Assembly (NCBI RefSeq): GCF_046630445.1
Contig: NC_092339.1
Span: forward strand, 56,467,501-56,531,500
DNA from: Rutidosis leptorrhynchoides
Lineage: Eukaryota; Streptophyta; Magnoliopsida; Asterales; Asteraceae
Direction of reading: 5' to 3'
Length of the DNA stretch: 64,000 nt
Part shown: one piece after another, positions 34,251 through 44,067 of the stretch
Position numbering within the stretch: the first letter of the stretch is position 1
How the letters are laid out: every line of letters starts with the position of its first letter
The notes under the pieces: model-generated
Told to the model about the DNA's origin: nothing
The model's database searches: none
What the model saw: only the letters and a program-made list of their open reading frames with translations
Program-made: the position numbers and the translations under genes

Positions 34251-37200
34251 AAGCTGTTGAAGGTGTTGACGAATCTTCTGGAAATAGATGCGGGTATTTC
34301 TTCTTCATCTGATCTTCACGCTCCCAGGTGAACTCGGGTCCTCTACGAGCATTCCATCGAACCTTAACAATTGGTATCTTGTTTTGCTTAAGTCTTTTAA
34401 CCTCACGATCCATTATTTCGACGGGTTCTTCGATGAATTGGAGTTTTTCGTTGATTTGGATTTCATCTAACGGAATAGTGAGATCTTCTTTAGCAAAACA
34501 TTTCTTCAAATTCGAGACGTGGAAAGTGTTATGTACAGCCGCGAGTTGTTGAGGTAACTCAAGTCGGTAAGCTACTGGTCCGACACGATCAATAATCTTG
34601 AATGGTCCAATATACCTTGGATTTAATTTCCCTCGTTTACCAAATCGAACAACGCCTTTCCAAGGTGAAACTTTAAGCATGACCATCTCTCCAATTTCAA
34701 ATTCTATATCTTTTCTTTTAATGTCAGCGTAGCTCTTTTGTCGACTTTGGGCGGTTTTCAACCGTTGTTGAATTTGGATGATCTTCTCGGTAGTTTCTTG
34801 TATAATCTCCGGACCCGTAATCTGTCTATCCCCCACCTCACTCCAACAAATCGGAGACCTGCACTTTCTACCATAAAGTGCTTCAAACGGCGCCATCTCA
34901 ATGCTTGAATGGTAGCTGTTGTTGTAGGAAAATTCTGCTAACGGTAGATGTCGATCCCAACTGTTTCCGAAATCAATAACACATGCTCGTAGCATGTCTT
35001 CAAGCGTTTGTATTGTCCTTTCGCTCTGCCCATCAGTTTGTGGATGATAGGCAGTACTCATGTCTAGACGAGTTCCTAATGCTTGCTGTAATGTCTGCCA
35101 GAATCTTGAAATAAATCTGCCATCCCTATCAGAGATAATAGAGATTGGTATTCCATGTCTGGAGATGACTTCCTTCAAATACAGTCGTGCTAACTTCTCC
35201 ATCTTGTCATCTTCTCTTATTGGTAGGAAGTGTGCTGATTTGGTGAGACGATCAACTATTACCCAAATAGTATCAAAACCACTTGCAGTCCTTGGCAATT
35301 TAGTGATGAAATCCATGGTAATGTTTTCCCATTTCCATTCCGGGATTTCGGGTTGTTGAAGTAGACCTGATGGTTTCTGATGCTCAGCTTTGACCTTAGA
35401 ACACGTCAAACATTCTCCTACGTATTTAGCAACATCGGCTTTCATACCCGGCCACCAAAAATGTTTCTTGAGATCCTTGTACATCTTCCCCGTTCCAGGA
35501 TGTATTGAGTATCTGGTTTTATGAGCTTCTCTAAGTACCATTTCTCTCATATCTCCAAATTTTGGTACCCAAATCCTTTCAGCCCTATACCGGGTTCCGT
35601 CTTCCCGAATATTAAGATGCTTCTCTGATCCTTTGGGTATTTCATCCTTTAAATTTCCCTCTTTTAAAACTCCTTGTTGCGCCTCCTTTATTTGAGTAGT
35701 AATGTTATTATGAATCATTATATTCATAGATTTTACTCGAATGGGTTCTCTATCCTTCCTGCTCAAGGCATCGGCTACCACATTTGCCTTCCCCGGGTGG
35801 TAACGAATCTCAAAATCGTAATCATTCAATAATTCAATCCACCTACGCTGCCTCATATTCAGTTGTTTCTGATTAAATATGTGTTGAAGACTTTTGTGGT
35901 CGGTATATATAATACTTTTGACCCCATATAAGTAGTGCCTCCAAGTCTTTAATGCAAAAACAACCGCGCCTAATTCCAAATCATGCGTCGTATAATTTTG
36001 TTCGTGAATCTTCAATTGTCTAGACGCATAAGCAATCACCTTCGTTCGTTGCATTAATACACAACCGAGACCTTGCTTTGATGCATCACAATAAATCACA
36101 AAATCATCATTCCCTTCAGGCAATGACAATATAGGTGCCGTAGTTAGCTTTTTCTTCAATAACTGAAACGCTTTCTCTTGTTCATCATTCCATTCAAATT
36201 TCTTCCCTTTATGCGTTAATATAGTCAAGGGTTTTGCTATTCTGGAAAAGTCTTGGATGAACCTTCTGTAGTAACCAGCTAGTCCTAAAAACTGGCGTAT
36301 GTGTTTCGGAGTTTTCGGGGTTTCCCACTTTTCAACAGTTTCTATCTTTGCCGGATCCACCTTAATACCTTCTTTGTTCACTATGTGACCGAGGAATTGA
36401 ACTTCTTCCAACCAAAATGCACACTTTGAAAACTTAGCGTACAATTCTTCCTTCCTCAATACTTCTAACACCTTTCTCAAATGTTCACCGTGTTCTTGGT
36501 CATTCTTTGAGTAAATAAGTATGTCATCAATGAAAACAATGACAAACTTGTCAAGGTATGGTCCACACACTCGGTTCATAAGGTCCATGAACACAGCTGG
36601 TGCATTAGTTAAACCAAACGGCATGACCATAAACTCGTAATGACCGTAACGTGTTCTGAAAGCAGTCTTTGGAATATCATCTTCTTTCACCCGCATTTGA
36701 TGATACCCGGAACGTAAGTCAATCTTTGAATAAACAGACGAGCCTTGTAGTTGATCAAATAAGTCGTCGATTCTCGGTAGTGGGTAGCGGTTCTTGATGG
36801 TAAGTTTGTTCAACTCTCGGTAGTCGATACACAACCTGAATGTACCATCTTTCTTCTTGACAAACAAAACAGTAGCTCCCCACGGTGATGTGCTTGGTCG
36901 AATGAAACCACGCTCTAAAAGTTCTTGTAATTGGCTTTGCAGTTCTTTCATCTCGCTGAGTGCGAGTCTGTAAGGAGCACGAGCTATTGGTGCAGCTCCT
37001 GGTACAAGATCTATTTGAAATTCAACGGATCGATGTGGGGGTAATCCCGGTAATTCTTTCGGAAATACATCGGGAAATTCTTTTGCAATGGGAACATCAT
37101 TGATGCTCTTTTCTTCAGTTTGTACTTTCTCGATGTGTGCTAGAACAGCATAGCAACCTTTTCTTATTAGTTTTTGTGCCTTCAAATTACTAATAAGATG

Positions 37201-38859
37201 TAGCTTCGTGTTGCCCTTTTCTCCGTACACCATTAAGGGTTTTCCTTTTTCTCGTATAATGCGAATTGCATTTTTGTAACAAACGATCTCCGCTTTCACT
37301 TCTTTCAACCAGTCCATACCGATTATCACATCAAAACTCCCTAACTCTACTGGTATCAAATCAATCTTAAATGTTTCGCTAACCAGTTTAATTTCTCGAT
37401 TCCGACATATATTATCTGCTGAAATTAATTTACCATTTGCTAATTCGAGTAAAAATTTACTATCCAAAGGCGTCAATGGACAACTTAATTTAGCACAAAA
37501 ATCTCTACTCATATAGCTTCTATCCGCACCCGAATCAAATAAAACATAAGCAGATTTATTGTCAATAAGAAACGTTCCCGTAACAAGCTCCGGGTCTTCC
37601 TGTGCCTCTACCGCATTAATATTGAAAACTCTTCCACGGCCTTGTCCATTCGTGTTCTCCTGGTTCGGGCAATTTCTAATAATGTGGCCTGGTTTTCCAC
37701 ATTTATAACAAACTACATTGGCATAACTTGCTCCGACACTACTTGCTCCGCCATTACTCGTTCCGACACCATTTGTTCCTTTCGTTCTATTAACCCCTGG
37801 TCCGTAGACCTCACACTTCGCCGCGCTATGACCATTTCTTTTACACTTGTTGCAAAATTTGGTGCAGAACCCCGAGTGATTCTTTTCACACCTTTGGCAT
37901 AGTTGCTTCTGATTGTTGTTGTTGTTGCGGTTATTATTGTTGTTGGGATGATTGTTGTAGTTGCTGTTGTTGTTGTTGTTGTTGTTGTTGGGCCGTTTGT
38001 TGTAGTTGCGATTGATGTTGCGATTGTTGGGATAATTGTTGCGATTATTGTTGTAATTGCTGTTGTTGTTGTATTGGTGATTCTTATCACCGTTTTCCTC
38101 CCACTTTCTTTTGACTTGCTTCACATTGGCCTCTTCAGCAGTCTGTTCTTTAATTCTTTCTTCAATCTGGTTCACTAGTTTGTGAGCCATTCTACATGCC
38201 TGTTGTATGGAGGCGGGCTCGTGTGAACTTATATCTTCTTGGATTCTTTCCGGTAATCCTTTCACAAACGCGTCGATCTTCTCTTCCTCATCTTCGAATG
38301 CTCCCGGACACAATAGGCACAATTCTGTGAATCGTCTTTCGTACGTGGTAATATCAAATCCTTGGGTTCGTAACCCTCTAAGTTCTGTCTTGAGCTTATT
38401 GACCTCGGTTCTGGGACGGTACTTCTCGTTCATCAAGTGCTTGAATGCTGACCACGGTAGTGCGTACGCATCATCTTGTTCCACTTGCTCTAGATAGGTA
38501 TTCCACCATGTTAACGCAGAACCTGTGAAGGTATGCGTAGCGTACTTCACTTTGTCCTCTTCAGTACACTTACTTATGGCAAACACCGATTCAACCTTCT
38601 CGGTCCACCGTTTCAATCCGATCGGTCCTTCGGTTCCATCAAATTCCAAAGGTTTGCAGGCAGTGAATTCTTTGTAGGTGCATCCTACACGATTTCCTGT
38701 ACTGCTAGATCCAAGGTTATTGTTGGTATGTAGCGCAGCCTGTACTGCGGCTATGTTTGAAGCTAGAAAAGTACGGAATTCCTCTTCATTCATATTCACG
38801 GTGTGTCGAGTAGTCGGTGCCATTTCCTTCAAAATAGTTAAATGGAACAAGTTAATCAT
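34249..38859 (-). CDS. gag-pol: gag-pol polyprotein of F3, intact single ORF
   Basis: 1536 codons. The second Met (residue 13, ATG at 38823-38821, context GGAAATGGC) has a better initiation context than the first. Gag core about 60-250; Asn-rich linker 260-316; knuckles C336-X2-C-X4-H344-X4-C349 and CYKCGKPGH at 384-392 ending C397, plus a variant CCHC at 321-332. Aspartic protease D442-S-G. RT about 640-820 with FIDD at 776-779. RNase H with D925, E962 and D987. Integrase zinc region H1113, H1120, C1150, C1153 and catalytic D1183, D1244, E1280 (D-35-E). GPF module from 1417 and a chromodomain-like end 1498-1526, which in chromoviruses directs integration to heterochromatin. Gag and pol share one frame, so relative dosage must be set by proteolysis or another means. 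All catalytic residues are present. Confidence 0.97.
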   Translation of the reverse strand: MINLFHLTILKEMAPTTRHTVNMNEEEFRTFLASNIAAVQAALHTNNNLGSSSTGNRVGCTYKEFTACKPLEFDGTEGPIGLKRWTEKVESVFAISKCTEEDKVKYATHTFTGSALTWWNTYLEQVEQDDAYALPWSAFKHLMNEKYRPRTEVNKLKTELRGLRTQGFDITTYERRFTELCLLCPGAFEDEEEKIDAFVKGLPERIQEDISSHEPASIQQACRMAHKLVNQIEERIKEQTAEEANVKQVKRKWEENGDKNHQYNNNSNYNNNRNNYPNNRNINRNYNKRPNNNNNNNNSNYNNHPNNNNNRNNNNNQKQLCQRCEKNHSGFCTKFCNKCKRNGHSAAKCEVYGPGVNRTKGTNGVGTSNGGASSVGASYANVVCYKCGKPGHIIRNCPNQENTNGQGRGRVFNINAVEAQEDPELVTGTFLIDNKSAYVLFDSGADRSYMSRDFCAKLSCPLTPLDSKFLLELANGKLISADNICRNREIKLVSETFKIDLIPVELGSFDVIIGMDWLKEVKAEIVCYKNAIRIIREKGKPLMVYGEKGNTKLHLISNLKAQKLIRKGCYAVLAHIEKVQTEEKSINDVPIAKEFPDVFPKELPGLPPHRSVEFQIDLVPGAAPIARAPYRLALSEMKELQSQLQELLERGFIRPSTSPWGATVLFVKKKDGTFRLCIDYRELNKLTIKNRYPLPRIDDLFDQLQGSSVYSKIDLRSGYHQMRVKEDDIPKTAFRTRYGHYEFMVMPFGLTNAPAVFMDLMNRVCGPYLDKFVIVFIDDILIYSKNDQEHGEHLRKVLEVLRKEELYAKFSKCAFWLEEVQFLGHIVNKEGIKVDPAKIETVEKWETPKTPKHIRQFLGLAGYYRRFIQDFSRIAKPLTILTHKGKKFEWNDEQEKAFQLLKKKLTTAPILSLPEGNDDFVIYCDASKQGLGCVLMQRTKVIAYASRQLKIHEQNYTTHDLELGAVVFALKTWRHYLYGVKSIIYTDHKSLQHIFNQKQLNMRQRRWIELLNDYDFEIRYHPGKANVVADALSRKDREPIRVKSMNIMIHNNITTQIKEAQQGVLKEGNLKDEIPKGSEKHLNIREDGTRYRAERIWVPKFGDMREMVLREAHKTRYSIHPGTGKMYKDLKKHFWWPGMKADVAKYVGECLTCSKVKAEHQKPSGLLQQPEIPEWKWENITMDFITKLPRTASGFDTIWVIVDRLTKSAHFLPIREDDKMEKLARLYLKEVISRHGIPISIISDRDGRFISRFWQTLQQALGTRLDMSTAYHPQTDGQSERTIQTLEDMLRACVIDFGNSWDRHLPLAEFSYNNSYHSSIEMAPFEALYGRKCRSPICWSEVGDRQITGPEIIQETTEKIIQIQQRLKTAQSRQKSYADIKRKDIEFEIGEMVMLKVSPWKGVVRFGKRGKLNPRYIGPFKIIDRVGPVAYRLELPQQLAAVHNTFHVSNLKKCFAKEDLTIPLDEIQINEKLQFIEEPVEIMDREVKRLKQNKIPIVKVRWNARRGPEFTWEREDQMKKKYPHLFPEDSSTPSTA

Positions 38860-38955
38860 ACAGAATATTAAGAGTAGTTAATAGTATTTCGTAGCATAAT
38901 ATGAACTCATTTATAAAAGCTTTTTCTTCATATTAGCGTTTTATAAGTTTAAATT

Positions 38956-38972
38956 CGGGTAGTACCTACCCG
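38956..38972. other. Internal PPT-core hairpin of F3
   Basis: Minus strand TTAACGGGTAGGTACTACCCG, identical to F1 and F2; 7-bp perfect stem, located between the F-box stop and the gag start. The rest of the 300-bp gap 38860-39164 shows only AT-rich sequence and a candidate acceptor (TATTTTGAAG) next to the better gag ATG. Confidence 0.7.
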
Positions 38973-39164
38973 TTAAGTTCATACTTAGTAGCTAATATAC
39001 AATTCAACTACTACAATTCTATATGAAAAACTGATTGTAATAATATTTCGCGTTCAAACTTTTATACAATATTTTACAAACTTACAATACCGCTTATTTT
39101 ACATAAAGCATGAAATATAGCACACAATAACTTTGATACAAGATAGTTGTGAAGACAATTCTAG

Positions 39165-39848
39165 CTAGTACACAAGTCGTTCGGCAAAGGCAATAAAGAC
39201 ACGTAATTCATACGTCCAGAAACAAGTCATGCATTCTGGTTTTACTAGGACTACTTCCCATCCTTGGTCTTGTGCAACATAACCGTTATGGCCGTTGATA
39301 AGACAGCGTGTTGTAACGTCATCAAAGGTACGAGGGTTACGTAATGTCCAACAGTCCCGTAATAATCTAAAAACCTCATTTCTTACCCCAATTACCGACT
39401 CCGTCACTTGTGGAAACGTTTTGTTTAATAGTTGTAGCCCGATGTTCTTGTTCTCACTTTGGTGAGAAGCGAACATTACTAATCCGTAAGCATAACATGC
39501 TTCTTTATGTTGCATGTTAGCCGCTTTTTCTAAATCACGAAGTCCAATATTCGGATATATTGAGTCAAAATAATTTCTTAACCCGTTGCGTAAAATAGCA
39601 TTTGGGTTCCCCGCAATATATGCGTCAAAGTAAACACATTGTAATTTATGGGTTTCCCAATGTGATATCCCCCATCTTTCAAACGAAAGTCTCTTATAAA
39701 CCAAGACATTCTTGGAACGTTCTTCGAATGTCTTACAAACTGATCTCGCCTTAAATAGTTGTGCCGAAGAATTCTGGCCGACTCTAGACAAGATTTCATC
39801 AATCATGTCTCCGGGTAAGTCTCTTAAAATATTGGGTTGTCTATCCAT
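39165..39848 (-). CDS. F-box protein encoded by retrotransposon F3 (227 aa)
   Basis: An intact ORF in a strong context (AAAATGGA) between ORF1 and gag. Residues about 5-50 form an F-box: LRDLPGDMIDEILSRVG, the Leu/Phe/Arg/Cys pattern, then VCKTFEERS. F-box proteins bind SKP1 and bring targets to an SCF ubiquitin ligase. The middle (about 80-145) has ILRNGLRNYF and DLEKAANMQHKEACYAYGL, an arrangement like the plant F-box group with a Sel1-like helical repeat (At1g67623/At2g35280 type, from memory). A Cys pair, CMTC, lies near the C-terminus. There is no retroviral domain. A splice-acceptor consensus sits 14 bp upstream. The same ORF occupies the same place in F1 and F2, so it was acquired before these copies diverged. 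The target protein is unknown; host silencing factors are a natural hypothesis by analogy with viral F-box proteins. Confidence 0.82.
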   Translation of the reverse strand: MDRQPNILRDLPGDMIDEILSRVGQNSSAQLFKARSVCKTFEERSKNVLVYKRLSFERWGISHWETHKLQCVYFDAYIAGNPNAILRNGLRNYFDSIYPNIGLRDLEKAANMQHKEACYAYGLVMFASHQSENKNIGLQLLNKTFPQVTESVIGVRNEVFRLLRDCWTLRNPRTFDDVTTRCLINGHNGYVAQDQGWEVVLVKPECMTCFWTYELRVFIAFAERLVY

Positions 39849-39862
39849 TTTGTGTTTTTAAA

Positions 39863-39884
39863 CTGTAAAATAGACAAGAGTTAG
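39863..39884 (-). promoter_or_regulatory. Candidate splice acceptor upstream of the F3 F-box ORF
   Basis: Minus strand CTAAC at 39884-39880, pyrimidine-rich run, and TTTTACAG ending at 39863, 14 bp before the ATG. Conserved in F1 (6491-6512) and F2. Confidence 0.5.
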
Positions 39885-39986
39885 ATTCATAAAAAAAAAT
39901 ACTTATTAATACAAGCAATTTTTACATATATCATAAAGCATAAGAACACTATATTCCATATATTACACCACACGAATACAACTATC

Positions 39987-40601
39987 TTATTCCGACTCGC
40001 TCGTTTCTTCTTCTTCGGTTTTGGTTCGTTTTGCCAAGTTTCTAGGGATATATGATGTTCCCCTAATACGAGCCGTCGTTGTCCACATTGGTTTAGAAAA
40101 ACCTGGTGGTTTAGAGGTTCCCGGGTCATTGTTACAACTTAAGGACTTCGGGGGTTGACGATACATATAAAGTTCATCGGGGTTGGAATTAGATTTCTCT
40201 ATTTTTATGCCCTTTCCCTTATTATTTTCTTTTGCCTTTTTAAATTCAGTTGGGGTAATTTCTATAACATCATCGGAATTCTCGTCGAAATCAGATTCAT
40301 CGGAGAATTGGTAATCCTCCCAATATTTTGCTTCCTTGGCGGAAACACCATTGACCATAATTAACTTTGGTCGGTTGGTTGAGGATTTTCTTTTACTTAA
40401 CCGTTTTATTATTTCCCCCACCGGTTCTATTTCTTCATCCGGTTCCGATTCTTCTTCCGGTTCCGATTCTTCTTCCGGTTCCGACTCTTCTTCCGGTTCC
40501 TCTTCGGGAACTTGTGAATCAGTCCACAAATCATTCCAATTTACATTTGACTCTTCATTATTATTAGGTGAGTCAATGGGACTTGTTCTAGAGGTAGACA
40601 T
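39987..40601 (-). CDS. F-family ORF1 of F3, acidic protein (204 aa)
   Basis: First ORF after the leader. Four EEESEP-type units follow a Ser/Asn-rich N-terminus, giving a strongly negative segment (about residues 33-57). Then come a basic stretch IIKRLSKRKSS, a conserved block MVNGVSAKEAKYWEDYQFSD, a Lys-rich patch NKGKGIKIEKSNSN, and a C-terminal KRTKTEEEE. No known domain. The repeat number varies between copies (F2 is shorter), as expected for a disordered region. The ATG context is weak (T at -3), but CTTAAC followed by an AG just before the ATG could be an acceptor. Function unknown; possibilities include an RNA chaperone partner, a nuclear transport adaptor or a chromatin mimic. Confidence 0.78.
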   Translation of the reverse strand: MSTSRTSPIDSPNNNEESNVNWNDLWTDSQVPEEEPEEESEPEEESEPEEESEPDEEIEPVGEIIKRLSKRKSSTNRPKLIMVNGVSAKEAKYWEDYQFSDESDFDENSDDVIEITPTEFKKAKENNKGKGIKIEKSNSNPDELYMYRQPPKSLSCNNDPGTSKPPGFSKPMWTTTARIRGTSYIPRNLAKRTKTEEEETSESE

Positions 40602-40709
40602 CTATCACATAATATCAAACACGTTAAGAGATTAATATATCACATAATATTCATATGTTAAAAATATATAGTTTCCAACAAAAATGTTAAGCAATCATTT
40701 TTAAAGAAA

Positions 40710-40810
40710 ACACGGTCGAAGTCCAGACTCACTAATGCATCCTAACAAACTCGATAAGACACACTAATGCAAATTTTCTGGTTCTCTAAGACCAACGCTC
40801 GGATACCAAC
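40710..40810 (-). promoter_or_regulatory. F3 primer-binding site and conserved leader
   Basis: Minus strand TGGTATCCGAGC at 40808-40797, two bases from the LTR, the same one-mismatch initiator tRNA-Met PBS as F1. Conserved leader block at 40741-40710. Confidence 0.82.
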
Positions 40811-43800
40811 TGAAATGTCCCGTTCTTATTGATTAAAAACGTTCCATATTAATTGATTTCGTTGCGAGGTTTTGACCTCTATATGAGACGTTTTTCAAAG
40901 ACTGCATTCATTTTTAAACAAACCATAACCTTTATTTCATCAATAAAGGTTTAAAAAGCTTTACGTAGATTATCAAATAATGATAATCTAAAATATCCTG
41001 TTTACACACGACCATTACATAATGGTTTACAATACAAATATGTTACAACAAAATAAGTTTCTTGAATGCAGTTTTTACACAATATCATACAAGCATGGAC
41101 TCCAAATCTTGTCCTTATTTAAGTATGCGACAGCAGAAGCTCTTAATAATCACCTGAGAATAAACATGCTTAAAACGTCAACAAAAATGTTGGTGAGTTA
41201 TAGGTTTAACCTATATATATCAAATCGTAACAATAGACCACAAGATTTCATATTTCAATACACATCCCATACATAGAGATAAAAATCATTCATATGGTGA
41301 ACACCTGGTAACCGACAATAACAAGATGCATATATAAGAATATCCCCATCATTCCGGGACACCCTTCGGATATGATATAAATTTCGAAGTACTAAAGCAT
41401 CCGGTACTTTGGATGGGGTTTGTTAGGCCCAATAGATCTATCTTTAGGATTCGCGTCAATTAGGGTGTCTGTTCCCTAATTCTTAGATTACCAGACTTAA
41501 TAAAAAGGGGCATATTCGATTTCGATAATTCAACCATAGAATGTAGTTTCACGTACTTGTGTCTATTTTGTAAATCATTTATAAAACCTGCATGTATTCT
41601 CATCCCAAAAATATTAGATTTTAAAAGTGGGACTATAACTCACTTTCACAGATTTTTACTTCGTCGGGAAGTAAGACTTGGCCACTGGTTGATTCACGAA
41701 CCTATAACAATATATACATATATATCAAAGTATGTTCAAAATATATTTACAACACTTTTAATATATTTTGATGTTTTAAGTTTATTAAGTCAGCTGTCCT
41801 CGTTAGTAACCTACAACTAGTTGTCCACAGTTAGATGTACAGAAATAAATCGATAAATATTATCTTGAATCAATCCACGACCCAGTGTATACGTATCTCA
41901 GTATTGATCACAACTCAAACTATATATATTTTGGAATCAACCTCAACCCTGTATAGCTAACTCCAACATTCACATATAGAGTGTCTATGGTTGTTCCGAA
42001 ATATATATAGATGTGTCGACATGATAGGTCGAAACATTGTATACGTGTCTATGGTATCTCAAGATTACATAATATATAATACAAGTTGATTAAGTTATGG
42101 TTGGAATAGATTTGTTACCAATTTTCACGTAGCTAAAATGAGAAAAATTATCCAATCTTGTTTTACCCATAACTTCTTCATTTTAAATCCGTTTTGAGTG
42201 AATCAAATTGCTATGGTTTCATATTGAACTCTATTTTATGAATCTAAACAAAAAAAGTATAGGTTTCTAGTCGGAAAAATAAGTTACAAGTCGTTTTTGT
42301 AAAGGTAGTCATTTCAGTCGAAAGAACGACGTCTAGATTACCATTTTAGAAAACATACTTCCACTTTGAGTTTAACCATAATTTTTGGATATAGTTTCAT
42401 GTTCATAATAAAAATCATTTTCTCAGAATAACAACTTTTAAATCAAAGTTTATCATAGTTTTTAATTAACTAACCCAAAACAGCCCGCGGTGTTACTACG
42501 ACGGCGTAAATCCGGTTTTACGGTGTTTTTCGTGTTTCCAGGTTTTAAATCATTAAGTTAGCATATCATATAGATATAGAACATGTGTTTAGTTGATTTT
42601 AAAAGTCAAGTTAGAAGGATTAACTTTTGTTTGCGAACAAGTTTAGAATTAACTAAACTATATTCTAGTGATTACAAGTTTAAACCTTCGAATAAGATAG
42701 CTTTATATGTATGAATCGAATGATGTTATGAACATCATTACTACCTTAAGTTCCTTGGATGAACCTACTGGAAAAGAGAAAAATGGATCTAGCTTCAATG
42801 GATCCTTGGATGGCTCAAAGTTCTTGAAGCAAAATCATGACACGAAAACAAGTTCAAGTAAGATCATCACTTGAAATAAGATTGTTATAGTTATAGAAAT
42901 TGAACCAAAGTTTGAATATGATTATTACCTTGTATTAGAATGATAACCTACTGTAAGAAACAAAGATTTCTTGAGGTTGGATGATCACCTTACAAGATTG
43001 GAAGTGAGCTAGCAAACTTGAAAGTATTCTTGATTTTATGAAACTAGAACTTTTGGAATTTATGAAGAACACTTAGAACTTGAAGATAGAACTTGAGAGA
43101 GTTCAATTAGATGAAGAAAATTGAAGAATGAAAGTGTTTGTAGGTGTTTTTGGTCGTTGGTGTATGGATTAGATATAAAGGATATGTAATTTTGTTTTCA
43201 TGTAAATAAGTCATGAATGATTACTCATATTTTTGTAATCTTATGAGATATTTCATGCTAGTTGCCAAATGATGGTTCCCACATGTGTTAGGTGACTCAC
43301 ATGGGCTGCTAAGAGCTGATCATTGGAGTGTATATACCAATAGTACATACATCTAAAAGCTGTGTATTGTACGAGTACGAATACGGGTGCATACGAGTAG
43401 AATTGTTGATGAAACTGAACGAGAATGTAATTGTAAGCATTTTTGTTAAGTAGAAGTATTTTGATAAGTGTATTGAAGTCTTTCAAAAGTGTATAAATAC
43501 ATATTAAAACACTACATGTATATACATTTTAACTGAGTCGTTAAGTCATCGTTAGTCGTTACATGTAAGTGTTGTTTTGAAACCTTTAGGTTAACGATCT
43601 TGTTAAATGTTGTTAACCCAATGTTTATAATATCAAAAGAGATTTTAAATTATTATATTATCATGATATTATGATGTACGAATATCTCTTAATATGATAT
43701 ATATACATTAAATGTCGTTACAACGATAAACGTTACATATATGTCTCGTTTCAAAATCATTAAGTTAGTAGTTTTGTTTTTACATATGTAGTTCATTGTT

Positions 43801-44062
43801 AATATAATTAATGATATGTTTACTTATCATAATATCATGTTAACTATATATATAACCATATATATGTCATCATATAGTTTTTTTACAAGTTTTAACGTTC
43901 GTGAATCACCGGTCAACTTGGGTGGTCAATTGTCTATATGAAACCTATTTCAATTAATCAAGTCTTAACAAGTTTGATTGCTTAACATGTTGGAAACATT
44001 TAATCATGTAAACATCAATCTCAATTAATGTATATAAACATGGAAAAGTTCGGGTCACTACA
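40811..44062 (-). repeat. F3 5' LTR (3252 bp) with promoter candidate
   Basis: This LTR drives the element on the minus strand. Candidate TATA box CTTTATATCT at 43180-43171, followed by a CA/CT-rich leader. A splice-donor consensus AAG/GTAATAATC lies at 42931-42920, downstream of the presumed start. The 77-codon frame (43486-43253) lies upstream of the TATA box. Confidence 0.93.
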
Positions 44063-44067
44063 ACAAT

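Larger units (their letters stand above)
30962..44062 (-). mobile_element. F3: intact, very young F-family Ty3/gypsy retrotransposon (13.1 kb)
   Basis: Both LTRs are 3252 bp (30962-34213 and 40811-44062). I counted about seven differences between them by eye (roughly 0.2%). TSD ACAAT. On the minus strand the order is 5' LTR, PBS, leader, ORF1, F-box ORF, gag-pol, PPT, 3' LTR, with all three ORFs open. With a substitution rate often used for plant LTRs (1.3e-8 per site per year), seven differences give under 0.1 million years. This is the reference copy for the family and could still be transposition-competent. Confidence 0.95.
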
